Shown one piece after another: positions 1-7,186 of a stretch of DNA of 39,118 bases. Below the pieces are notes generated by a model. It was not told the origin of the DNA. It made no database searches and saw only the letters and a program-made list of their open reading frames with translations. The stretch comes from an uncultured Pelagibacteraceae bacterium (GTDB lineage: Bacteria > Pseudomonadota > Alphaproteobacteria > Pelagibacterales > Pelagibacteraceae). The stretch covers positions 1 to 39,118 of the forward strand of contig CACNYF010000008.1 in NCBI GenBank assembly GCA_902624535.1, given 5' to 3'. The stretch's first letter is position 1; each line of letters begins with the position of its first letter. Position numbers and translations under genes: made by a program.

Positions 1-73
1 CTCTAAAATAAAAACATTATTTTTTTTCATGATTGATAGATAATTAATAATAATATAATAACACTTTCTCAAA

Positions 74-1384
74 ATGTTAGATCTTATTATAAAAAATGGA
101 GATTGTTATATTGAGGGAAAGCTTAATAAGACTAATATTGGTATTCAGAATGGAAAAATATCAATAATTGGTGATTTAAATAACGAACAGAGTAAAGAAA
201 CTATTGATGCAAGTAATTTACTAGTTTTACCTGGTTGCATGGACACCCAGGTTCACTTTAGAGAGCCTGGATCAACAAATGCAGAAGACTTACATACTGG
301 AAGCAAAGCAGCTATTGCCGGAGGTATTACGAGTGTTTTTGAGATGCCAAACACAAATCCACCAACTGCAAATATGAAAGAATTTAACAACAAGTTAAGT
401 CTTGCTAAAAATAGGATGTATTCAAATTATGCTTTTTACTTTGGAGCAACTCCAGATAATTCATCTGATTTAGCAAAACTTAAAGGTTTAGATGGCTGTT
501 GTGGAGTAAAACTTTTTGCTGGATCGTCAACTGGAAATCTTTTGGTTGATAAAGAAGAAGATATTGAGAAGGTCTTTCAAAATACCTCAAAAATTGTTGC
601 GGTACATTCTGAAGATGAAGAAATAATTAATTTAAGAAAAAAATTAATTGAAAAAGGCAATGTTCATACTCATCCTGTATGGAGGAATGAAGAATGTGCA
701 ATGTCATCTACAAGAAGGATTGTTAGGATTGCAAAAAGACTTAATAAAAAAGCACATATATTGCATGTTACAACAAAAGAAGAAGTAGATTTCCTTTCTC
801 AAAATAAAGGAAACATAACTTTTGAAATTACTCCACAACATCTAACAATATATGCACCAGATTGTTATGATAAACTTGGAACCTTTGCTCAGATGAACCC
901 TCCTTTGAGAGACAAGTCTCATTATGATAGACTATGGTATGCTATTAGAAATAACTATAATGATACTATCGGTTCAGACCATGCACCGCATTTAAAAGAA
1001 AATAAATTAAAAGAATATCCCCAGTCTCCATCTGGTATGCCTGGTGTCCAAACATTATTACCCGTTATGCTAAATCATGTGAATGACAAAAAACTCGCAT
1101 TAGATCAGCTAATTAAACTTCTTTGTGAAAATCCCATTTCTGTATTTGGTATTAAAAATAAGGGATATATCAAAAAAGATTATGATGCTGACTTTACAAT
1201 AATAGATATGAATCGAACAATTGAAATCAAAAACGAAAATATTCATAGCAAGTGTGGATGGAGCCCATTTGATGGTTACAAATTTAAAGGATCACCAGTT
1301 TATACAATTATTAATGGTGATATTAAAATGAAAGAAGATGAAATTTTAGGAGACCCGTCAGGCAAACCAATACTTTTTGATTAA
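74..1384 (+). CDS. pyrC: Dihydroorotase-family amidohydrolase
   Basis: The 436-residue protein belongs to the metal-dependent cyclic amidohydrolases (dihydroorotase/allantoinase/hydantoinase). Dihydroorotase interconverts N-carbamoyl-aspartate and dihydroorotate in pyrimidine synthesis in the cytoplasm. Visible landmarks are the strand-1 motif DTQVHFREPG (residues 57-66), the lysine expected to be carboxylated (K146, in GVKLFAGSSTGN), metal-ligand candidates H178 and H231, and GSDHAPH with catalytic-type D302. The usual HxH is QxH here (Q59, H61), so the first metal-ligand histidine is absent; from memory, other alphaproteobacterial homologues share DTQVHFREPG. Allantoinase or dihydropyrimidinase is possible, but the EPG motif and pattern favour dihydroorotase. 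No Shine-Dalgarno is visible. The gene ends one base from the opposed SMR gene. Confidence 0.8.
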   Translation: MLDLIIKNGDCYIEGKLNKTNIGIQNGKISIIGDLNNEQSKETIDASNLLVLPGCMDTQVHFREPGSTNAEDLHTGSKAAIAGGITSVFEMPNTNPPTANMKEFNNKLSLAKNRMYSNYAFYFGATPDNSSDLAKLKGLDGCCGVKLFAGSSTGNLLVDKEEDIEKVFQNTSKIVAVHSEDEEIINLRKKLIEKGNVHTHPVWRNEECAMSSTRRIVRIAKRLNKKAHILHVTTKEEVDFLSQNKGNITFEITPQHLTIYAPDCYDKLGTFAQMNPPLRDKSHYDRLWYAIRNNYNDTIGSDHAPHLKENKLKEYPQSPSGMPGVQTLLPVMLNHVNDKKLALDQLIKLLCENPISVFGIKNKGYIKKDYDADFTIIDMNRTIEIKNENIHSKCGWSPFDGYKFKGSPVYTIINGDIKMKEDEILGDPSGKPILFD

Positions 1385-1385
1385 G

Positions 1386-1718
1386 TCAAATAGTTTTACT
1401 TGAATACATATTTACAAGTGTTACTCCAATAACAATAAGAAACATACCCAATATAGCTTGCCAACTTAAGGACTGCTTAAAAAAAATATAGCCCAATATT
1501 GCAATAGTGAAAATCCCAAGACCGCTCCATGTTCCGTAAACAATAGCTATAGGTAGTTTGTCAACAACAAATGTAAGTAAATAAAAAGCTGATAAATAAA
1601 ATACAGCCAAAAATACTGTTGGTGTTACTTTAGTAAAATTTTGAGTAACAGGAAGAAGCATTGTCCCACAAACTTCGCAAATGATTGCTCCTACTAAAAA
1701 AAGATATGTCTTAAACAT
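1386..1718 (-). CDS. Small multidrug resistance (SMR/EmrE-type) efflux protein
   Basis: This 110-residue, four-helix membrane protein matches the SMR family along its whole length. The essential membrane glutamate is present (E15 in AIICEVCGT), as is the YGTWSG motif (residues 61-66, equivalent to the EmrE Y60/W63 region). Family members work as antiparallel dimers that exchange protons for cationic drugs, polyamines or guanidinium; the substrate here cannot be told. Its ATG shares a base with the prpE stop codon (TAATG arrangement), so it is probably translationally coupled to prpE. Confidence 0.88.
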   Translation of the reverse strand: MFKTYLFLVGAIICEVCGTMLLPVTQNFTKVTPTVFLAVFYLSAFYLLTFVVDKLPIAIVYGTWSGLGIFTIAILGYIFFKQSLSWQAILGMFLIVIGVTLVNMYSSKTI

Positions 1719-3613
1719 TATTTTAAAATATTACTATTTAATAAGTCTTCTTTGATCTCATCAAGTATAGCAGGATCATCAATTGTTGCAGGCATTTTAT
1801 ATTCTTCTTTGTCAGCAATTTTTCTAATTGTTCCTCTTAGAATTTTTCCAGATCTGGTTTTAGGTAATCTTTTAACAACAATTGTTATTTTAAAAGCCGC
1901 AACAGGTCCGACTTTATCTCTAACCATTTGTATGCACTCTTTTGAAATAGTCTCATTATCCTTTGAAACTCCTGCTTTTAGAGCAATTAAACCAATTGGC
2001 AATTGTCCTTTTAGTTGATCTTTTATTCCTATCACTGCACATTCAGCAACAGACTGGTGTTCAGATAAAACTTCTTCTATTGCACCAGTTGAAAGTCTAT
2101 GGCCTGCAACATTTATTATGTCATCTGTTCTAGACATTATCCAAATATATCCATCATCATCAATATGTCCTGCATCATAAGTTTGATAGTAGCCATTATA
2201 ATTTGACATATAATTTTCTTTATATCTCTCATCTGCATTCCACAAAGTTGGAAATGTTCCAGGAGGAAGTGGAAGTTTAACCACTATATCTCCCATCTCA
2301 TTTGGTTTTGCTATTGTCTGATCTGGTTTAATTATTTTTACATCATAACCTGGAACTGCTTTGCAAGCAGACCCATACTTAGTTTCTTGCATTTCAATTC
2401 CAGTGCAGTTTGAGCTTATCGCCCAACTCGTTTCAGTTTGCCACCAATGATCGATTACAGGAACCTTTAGTAAATTTTCAGCCCATTTAATTGTATCTGG
2501 ATCTGCTCTTTCACCAGCTAAGAATAATGACTCAAATGAACTTAAATCATATTTAGAAAAAAACTTACCCTCTGGATCTTCTTTCTTTATAGCCCTAAAT
2601 GCTGTTGGAGCTGTGAACAAAGATTTAATTTTATATTCTGAAATTATTCTCCAAAATACCCCAGCATCAGGAGTACCCACAGGTTTGCCCTCAAATAAAA
2701 GTGTTGCACAACCTTTGAATAGTGGAGCATAGACAATATAGGAATGTCCCACTATCCAACCAATATCACTTGCTGACCACCATACATCGTCTTGGTCAAT
2801 GTTATAAATATTTTTCATTGTCCATTTTAGAGCAACTATGTGTCCACCAATATCTCTAACTATTCCTTTCGGAATACCTGTGGTCCCCGATGTATAAAGG
2901 ATGTAAGCATAATCATTGGCACCCATCTCAACACAATCTTTATCATTTGCTCCAGATAGCGCTTCATCCCAACTTATTTCTAGTGGTTTATCTAATTTTA
3001 CTTCGTGACCTTTTCTTTGAAATAATATTACTTTTTCAACTTGGTGTTTTGCTAATTTTAAAGCTCCATCTACAAGTGGTCTATACTCAACTGTTCTTCC
3101 AGGCTCAAATCCACATGATGCCGTGATTAAAATTTTAGCTTTACTATCATCAATTCTACTAGCTAATTCATTTGATGCAAAACCACCGAATACAACAGAG
3201 TGAATTGCTCCAATTCTTCCACACGCGAGCATCGCAACCACTGCTTCTGGTATCATTGGCATATAAATTATTACACGATCTCCTTTTTTAACTCTTTGTT
3301 TATCTAGAGCTCCTGCAAATTTTGAAACTTTTTCTTTTAATTCTTTGAAAGTAAACTTTGCTTTATTACCTGTTATAGGGCTGTCATAGATCAAAGCTGT
3401 TTTATCACCCCTTCCTTGATCAATGTGAAGGTCTAAAGCGTTGTAGCATGTATTTGTTACACCATCTTCAAACCATTTATAGAACGGGGGGTTGTCTTTT
3501 TTTAAAATCTTAGTTGGTTTTTCGAACCAAAATACATCTTCAGAAATTTTCTGCCAAAATTCCTCAGGATTTTTTAGAGATTTGTCGTAAATTTCTTTGT
3601 AATTTCTATTCAT
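1718..3613 (-). CDS. prpE: Propionyl-CoA synthetase (AMP-forming acyl-CoA synthetase)
   Basis: The 631-residue acyl-CoA synthetase has an N-terminal ACAS-type region (NPEEFWQKI, NPPFYKWFEDGVTNTCYNALD), the ATP-binding P-loop YTSGTTGIPKG, the SDIGWIVGHSYIVYAPL segment, and a C-terminal domain ending PKTRSGKILRG, in which K590 is the conserved catalytic lysine often regulated by acetylation. The ASCGFEPGRTVEYRPLVD segment is typical of the PrpE/ACSS3 branch rather than acetyl-CoA synthetase Acs. It should activate propionate (possibly also acetate) to the CoA ester in the cytoplasm. It is divergent from proteorhodopsin and is followed by the coupled SMR gene. No prpBCD gene lies nearby. Confidence 0.88.
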   Translation of the reverse strand: MNRNYKEIYDKSLKNPEEFWQKISEDVFWFEKPTKILKKDNPPFYKWFEDGVTNTCYNALDLHIDQGRGDKTALIYDSPITGNKAKFTFKELKEKVSKFAGALDKQRVKKGDRVIIYMPMIPEAVVAMLACGRIGAIHSVVFGGFASNELASRIDDSKAKILITASCGFEPGRTVEYRPLVDGALKLAKHQVEKVILFQRKGHEVKLDKPLEISWDEALSGANDKDCVEMGANDYAYILYTSGTTGIPKGIVRDIGGHIVALKWTMKNIYNIDQDDVWWSASDIGWIVGHSYIVYAPLFKGCATLLFEGKPVGTPDAGVFWRIISEYKIKSLFTAPTAFRAIKKEDPEGKFFSKYDLSSFESLFLAGERADPDTIKWAENLLKVPVIDHWWQTETSWAISSNCTGIEMQETKYGSACKAVPGYDVKIIKPDQTIAKPNEMGDIVVKLPLPPGTFPTLWNADERYKENYMSNYNGYYQTYDAGHIDDDGYIWIMSRTDDIINVAGHRLSTGAIEEVLSEHQSVAECAVIGIKDQLKGQLPIGLIALKAGVSKDNETISKECIQMVRDKVGPVAAFKITIVVKRLPKTRSGKILRGTIRKIADKEEYKMPATIDDPAILDEIKEDLLNSNILK

Positions 3614-3717
3614 TTTGATTTGCTTTTTTAGCTCATTTTTTCATTGATTTTATGCAACAGGTTGTATTTAATTTTAAAAAGTAAGTAAAATCAACACTTA
3701 TAACGAGGCAAAAAGCC

Positions 3718-3746
3718 TTCAACAAACTAATTTAATTTGATATTAA
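3718..3746 (+). promoter_or_regulatory. Candidate proteorhodopsin promoter (extended -10)
   Basis: A -35-like TTCAAC (3718-3723) lies 17 bases upstream of TATTAA (3741-3746), which is preceded by TG one base earlier (3738-3739), an extended -10 arrangement. Transcription would start near 3753, giving a leader of about 74 bases. This is a manual match to sigma-70-type consensus and is not experimental. Confidence 0.45.
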
Positions 3747-3762
3747 GCCCCTAACTTTGGAG

Positions 3763-3799
3763 AAACCTTTGTGGTTTGTCCGTAGTTTAAATTTAAACT
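3763..3799 (+). promoter_or_regulatory. Proteorhodopsin leader: small hairpin and 16-bp palindrome
   Basis: Downstream of the predicted start site there is a 5-bp hairpin AAACC/GGTTT (3763-3767, 3773-3777) and then the perfect palindrome AGTTTAAATTTAAACT (3784-3799). They lie in the 5' leader, before the strong ribosome site. They could be a regulator-binding site or an mRNA structure that protects or controls a highly expressed transcript. Confidence 0.4.
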
Positions 3800-3812
3800 A
3801 AAAAAACTAACG

Positions 3813-3820
3813 AGAGGGAG
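3813..3820 (+). promoter_or_regulatory. Strong ribosome binding site for proteorhodopsin
   Basis: AGAGGGAG lies six bases before the ATG at 3827. It is among the best Shine-Dalgarno sequences in a window where most genes have none, and fits a highly expressed protein. Confidence 0.7.
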
Positions 3821-3826
3821 TTTTTT

Positions 3827-4597
3827 ATGAAAAAACTTAAAATGTTTGCATTAGCAGCAGTGGCTTTATTTGGTCTTACTGGTGCAGCAAACGCAGCAAC
3901 TGCTATGTTAGCTTCTGACGACTTCGTTGGGATTTCCTTTTGGGTAATCGCAATGGGTATGGCAGCAGCTACAGTATTCTTCTTCATGGAAAGAAATACT
4001 GTTGCAGCAGGCTGGAAAACTTCAGTAACAGTAGCTGGTCTTGTAACTGGTGTTGCATTCATTCATTACATGTACATGAGAGATGTATGGGTAATGACTG
4101 GTGATTCTCCAACAGTATATAGATATATTGATTGGTTAATCACTGTACCATTACAGATGATCGAGTTTTACTTAATTTTAGCAGCAGTTAAGAAAATCCC
4201 AGGAGCAATCTTCTGGAGATTATTAATTGGTTCGCTTGTGATGTTAATTGGTGGATACTTAGGAGAAGCAGGTTACATCAATGCTATGCTTGGTTTCATA
4301 GTCGGTATGGCTGGATGGATCTACATCTTATATGAAGTATTCTCTGGTGAAGCTGGAAAAATTGCAGCTAAAACTGGAAACAAGCCATTAGCAACTGCAT
4401 GGGGTGCTATGAGAATGATCGTAACAATCGGTTGGGCTATTTACCCATTAGGTTACATTTTTGGTTACCTAGTAGGTGGTGTAGACGCTAACTCATTGAA
4501 CGTGATTTATAACTTAGCAGACTTCATCAACAAAATTGCTTTTGGTCTAGTAATCTGGTCAGCAGCAGTTTCACAAGGTGGAGCACGAGCTAGATAA
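3827..4597 (+). CDS. Proteorhodopsin (light-driven proton pump, blue-tuned)
   Basis: This 256-residue seven-helix rhodopsin has an N-terminal signal peptide (residues 1 to about 23, ending AANA). Key residues of proton-pumping proteorhodopsin are present: proton acceptor D102 with its partner H80, proton donor E113, the motif RYIDWLITVPLQM, D232, and retinal Schiff-base lysine K236 in ADFINKIAFG. The spectral tuning position (105 in the reference protein) is Q110; glutamine there is known to give blue absorption. It pumps protons out of the cell in light. It has its own promoter, a strong ribosome site and a terminator, so it is transcribed mainly alone. No carotenoid or retinal synthesis gene lies in this window. 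Confidence 0.97.
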   Translation: MKKLKMFALAAVALFGLTGAANAATAMLASDDFVGISFWVIAMGMAAATVFFFMERNTVAAGWKTSVTVAGLVTGVAFIHYMYMRDVWVMTGDSPTVYRYIDWLITVPLQMIEFYLILAAVKKIPGAIFWRLLIGSLVMLIGGYLGEAGYINAMLGFIVGMAGWIYILYEVFSGEAGKIAAKTGNKPLATAWGAMRMIVTIGWAIYPLGYIFGYLVGGVDANSLNVIYNLADFINKIAFGLVIWSAAVSQGGARAR

Positions 4598-4614
4598 TTA
4601 GCTTTTAATATTAA

Positions 4615-4654
4615 AAAGAGGCGGGTATGCTAAAACATACCTGCCTTTTTTTTT
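4615..4654 (+). terminator. Intrinsic terminator after proteorhodopsin
   Basis: An 11-bp stem (4619-4629 with 4636-4646, one G-U pair) with a 6-base loop is followed by a run of eight or nine T. It should end most proteorhodopsin transcripts before the ferredoxin gene. Confidence 0.92.
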
Positions 4655-4686
4655 GGTCCAAAAAATAAAAAATGCTTAATTTCAAA

Positions 4687-4717
4687 AATTTGCCGCAGTC
4701 GCAAATTAGTTTATAAG
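4687..4717 (+). promoter_or_regulatory. Candidate ferredoxin/FNR operon promoter with an overlapping dyad
   Basis: TTGCCG (4690-4695) is followed after 16 bases by TATAAG (4712-4717). The inverted repeat AATTTGC (4687-4693) / GCAAATT (4701-4707) covers the -35 box and part of the spacer, an operator-like position. The predicted start is near 4724, leaving a leader of about nine bases and no room for a Shine-Dalgarno, so the mRNA may be almost leaderless. Confidence 0.45.
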
Positions 4718-4732
4718 AATTATTTATTTAAT

Positions 4733-5056
4733 ATGGCAAAGATAAAATATATAGAATTTAATGGCAAAGAACACGAGGCTGATGTTGCAAATGGCCTTAG
4801 CGTAATGGAAGGTGCTATACAAAATGATATCCCGGGCATAGACGGGGATTGTGGAGGCGGAATGTCGTGTGCAACATGTCATGTATATATAAATGATGAT
4901 GAATGGTATAAGAAGTTACCTGAAAAAGAAATGGGTGAAGATGATATGTTAGACCAAGCTTATGAACCAAAATCTAATAGTAGACTAAGTTGTCAATTAA
5001 TTGTCTCAGATGATTTAGATGGTTTAAAAGTACACATGCCAGAGAAACAAGCATAA
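4733..5056 (+). CDS. [2Fe-2S] ferredoxin (adrenodoxin/ISC type)
   Basis: The 107-residue ferredoxin has cluster ligands C40, C46, C49 and C87 in the pattern C-x5-C-x2-C ... C (GDCGGGMSCATCHVYI, then SRLSCQLIV), typical of vertebrate-like adrenodoxin/putidaredoxin ferredoxins. It is a soluble one-electron carrier. Its stop overlaps the start of the reductase (TAATG), so the reductase is its obvious partner. The electron acceptor (a P450, Fe-S assembly or another enzyme) is not in this window. Confidence 0.92.
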   Translation: MAKIKYIEFNGKEHEADVANGLSVMEGAIQNDIPGIDGDCGGGMSCATCHVYINDDEWYKKLPEKEMGEDDMLDQAYEPKSNSRLSCQLIVSDDLDGLKVHMPEKQA

Positions 5057-6078
5057 TGATCAAAACTGATGCAGTCATAGTAGGAGCAGGACCGACAGGT
5101 TTATTCTGTGCACACCAATTAGGTATCATTGGATTAAAGTGTGAGATAGTTGATAATTTAGATAAAATTGGCGGACAATGTATCGAACTTTATCCTGACA
5201 AACCAATTTATGATATACCAGCAGTACCAGAATGTACTGGAGAAGAGCTGACAAATAATCTTATAGAGCAAATAAAGTCTTTTAAATTTAATTTTCATTT
5301 AAATGACAGAGTTCAAGAATTAAAAAACGAAAATGATAAATGGATCGTAAAAACATCTAATGGTAAGGAATTTGAGACTCCAAATGTTATTATAGCTGGC
5401 GGTGTAGGTTCTTTTGAACCAAGAAAGTTTCCAACTAAAAGTGCAGAAAAATATGATGGTAAGTCAGTTTTATACTCAATAAGAGATAAGAGTATTTTTA
5501 AAGATAAATCAGTAGTTATTTTTGGAGGCGGAGATAGCGCTTTAGATTGGGCAATAGAACTATCTAAGACATCAAAAATTACATTAGTTCATAGAAGAGA
5601 TGAATTTAGAGGAGCACCAGCAAGTGTTCAAAAAGTTAAAGAGCTTAGTGAAAGCAAAGTAATTAATTTAATGACTAGGTACTCAATAAAGGATGTAAAG
5701 GGAAACGGTTCTCTTGAAAGTGTTGAAGTTAAAAGTGAAACTGGTGAAAGCAAAGTGATAAATGCAGATTATGTTTTAGGTTTTTTTGGATTAATTATGC
5801 AATTAGGTCCAATTGCTGAATGGGGTTTAAATTTAGATAAAAAAACTATTCCAGTAAATACTGAAAACTTTGAGACAAATAAAAAGGGAATTTTTGCTAT
5901 AGGAGATATCTGTACTTATCCAGGTAAACTAAAACTGATTTTATCAGGTTTTCACGAAGGAGCATTAGCTGCTCGGGGCTGCTTTAAATATGCAAGACCA
6001 AACGAAAAATATAGATTTGAATTTACAACCTCATCTAGCACCATCAAGGATAGACTGGGTGTAAAAGAAAATGATTGA
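5056..6078 (+). CDS. Ferredoxin-NADP+ reductase, thioredoxin-reductase-like
   Basis: The 340-residue flavoprotein has an N-terminal FAD motif (VIVGAGPTG, residues 8-15), GGQCIELYP (39-47), a second dinucleotide motif for NADPH (VVIFGGGDSALD, around 153-164), HRRDEFR (179-185) and the C-terminal FAD motif AIGDICTYPGK. It resembles thioredoxin reductase, but the redox-active CxxC is absent, which is the signature of the YumC-type ferredoxin/flavodoxin-NADP+ reductases. Such genes are often annotated wrongly as thioredoxin reductase. It starts inside the ferredoxin stop and overlaps the GST gene by eight bases, suggesting one operon. Confidence 0.9.
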   Translation: MIKTDAVIVGAGPTGLFCAHQLGIIGLKCEIVDNLDKIGGQCIELYPDKPIYDIPAVPECTGEELTNNLIEQIKSFKFNFHLNDRVQELKNENDKWIVKTSNGKEFETPNVIIAGGVGSFEPRKFPTKSAEKYDGKSVLYSIRDKSIFKDKSVVIFGGGDSALDWAIELSKTSKITLVHRRDEFRGAPASVQKVKELSESKVINLMTRYSIKDVKGNGSLESVEVKSETGESKVINADYVLGFFGLIMQLGPIAEWGLNLDKKTIPVNTENFETNKKGIFAIGDICTYPGKLKLILSGFHEGALAARGCFKYARPNEKYRFEFTTSSSTIKDRLGVKEND

Positions 6079-6694
6079 ACTTTTCACCGCTGATACACCA
6101 AATGGTTGGAAAATTACCATAATGCTCGAGGAAATTAATTTTGAATACAAAATAACAAAAATTAATTTGAGTGGAGATCAATTCAAACCTGAGTTTAAAA
6201 AAATAAGTCCTTTTAATAAAATACCTGTAATTATAGATCATGAAAGTAATAAGACCGTATTCGAGTCTGGAGTTATCCTTATGTATTTAGGCGAGAAAAG
6301 TAATAAACTATATCCTGAAGCGGATAGGCTAGAGATAAATCAGTGGTTGATGGCCCAAATGGCTATTGTTGGTCCAATGATAGGACAACATCATCAGTTT
6401 CATTATTATCATCAAGGAAAAAGCGAGTGGGGTGAGGAAAGATACTTCAAAATCACCAGAAAAATTTATGAAGATCTTGAAGCTAGATTGGCTCAAAGTA
6501 AGTTTTTAGCAAATGATAAATACTCTATTGCTGATATTGCTACATGGTCATGGATTGCAAGACACAAAAGACACGATATTGGATTAAATAATTTTGAAAA
6601 TCTGTCTAGGTGGTTTGTTGATATTGCTGAACGTCCAGCTGTAGTAAAAGGTTTTAAAGCATTAAACAAAGATGCTGAAATAGATTTTCCTTAA
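6071..6694 (+). CDS. Glutathione S-transferase, YfcG-like disulfide-bond oxidoreductase
   Basis: The 207-residue GST-fold protein has an N-terminal thioredoxin-like domain with TPNGWKITIMLEE (about residues 9-21), cis-proline motif NKIPVI, FESGVILMYL, and an all-alpha C-terminal domain with YSIADIATWSW. The TPNG motif and overall pattern match E. coli YfcG/YghU (Nu class), which bind two glutathiones and reduce disulfides or peroxides rather than conjugating xenobiotics. It is the third gene of the ferredoxin-FNR operon. Its stop shares the palindromic TTAA with the stop of the opposed dksA. Confidence 0.85.
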   Translation: MIELFTADTPNGWKITIMLEEINFEYKITKINLSGDQFKPEFKKISPFNKIPVIIDHESNKTVFESGVILMYLGEKSNKLYPEADRLEINQWLMAQMAIVGPMIGQHHQFHYYHQGKSEWGEERYFKITRKIYEDLEARLAQSKFLANDKYSIADIATWSWIARHKRHDIGLNNFENLSRWFVDIAERPAVVKGFKALNKDAEIDFP

Positions 6695-7107
6695 TCGTCA
6701 GCGTAAACTTTTTCGTCTTTTTCGTGTTTTTCTTGAGCTGCAATGCAAAGAGTAGCAACTGGTCTTGCCATTAATCTTTTTAAACCAATAGGCTCACCAG
6801 TTTCTTCACAAAAACCATAAGTTCCATCTTGAATTTTCTTTAATGCACCGTCTATCTTAGAAATTAATTTGATTTGTCTGTTAATAGCTCTCATTTCAAC
6901 ATTTTTTTCTGTATATGAACTTGCTTGGTCAACTATGTCAGCTGATGCACTATTATCATCCATGGACGCTTGAAAAATCGCTTCGTTATTAGATCTCTTT
7001 AAATCTTTTTTCCACTCCATTAATTTCATCTTAAAATACGCCAAATGTTTAGCGCACATGTATTTCTCTTTTTCTTTCGGAGTATAAGTTTTTGAAATTC
7101 TTACCAT
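6691..7107 (-). CDS. dksA: DksA/TraR-family RNA polymerase regulator with reduced zinc finger
   Basis: The 138-residue protein has a long coiled coil with tip motif DIVDQA (residues 57-62, the DxxDxA that reaches into the polymerase secondary channel) and a C-terminal globular domain YGFCEETGEPIGLKRLMARPVATLCIAAQ. Only two of the four classical zinc cysteines remain (C100 and C121; the other two are T103 and A124), a C-T-C-A pattern known from zinc-independent DksA2 proteins. It should work with ppGpp to adjust transcription of stable RNA and amino-acid genes. Confidence 0.9.
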   Translation of the reverse strand: MVRISKTYTPKEKEKYMCAKHLAYFKMKLMEWKKDLKRSNNEAIFQASMDDNSASADIVDQASSYTEKNVEMRAINRQIKLISKIDGALKKIQDGTYGFCEETGEPIGLKRLMARPVATLCIAAQEKHEKDEKVYADD

Positions 7108-7138
7108 ACTTAGCTATTTTGAGTTGGTGAATATATTC

Positions 7139-7172
7139 ATGAATAAATGAGTGTCAAGAACGGTTTATTCAT
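7139..7172. repeat. Inverted repeat between dksA and the glycosyltransferase gene
   Basis: ATGAATAAA (7139-7147) and TTTATTCAT (7164-7172) form a perfect 9-bp inverted repeat with a 16-base spacer; the left arm overlaps the palindrome ATTCATGAAT (7135-7144). It lies in the divergent control region of dksA and the glycosyltransferase and could be an operator. Chance occurrence in AT-rich DNA is possible. Confidence 0.3.
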
Positions 7173-7186
7173 ATAGATTGATAAAA

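Noticed and set aside
1..73. Promoter for the dihydroorotase gene
   Set aside because: The region is AT-rich with many TATAAT-like runs, and the window edge cuts it. No one match is better than chance.
3705..3719. GAGGC-AAAAA-GCCTT hairpin upstream of proteorhodopsin
   Set aside because: It has a 5-bp stem without a T run on either strand, so it is not a convincing terminator. It might be incidental.
3793..4062. Leftward open frame opposite the proteorhodopsin start
   Set aside because: It is an alanine/threonine-rich shadow of the rhodopsin codons and has no family resemblance, ribosome site or plausible promoter.
5056..6078. Thioredoxin reductase
   Set aside because: The protein looks like one overall but lacks the CxxC redox pair and sits next to a ferredoxin, so ferredoxin-NADP reductase fits better.
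7151..7186. GTG start at 7151 for the PMT-type transferase
   Set aside because: It is inside an inverted-repeat control region; the ATG at 7187 gives a normal N-terminus directly before the first membrane helix.
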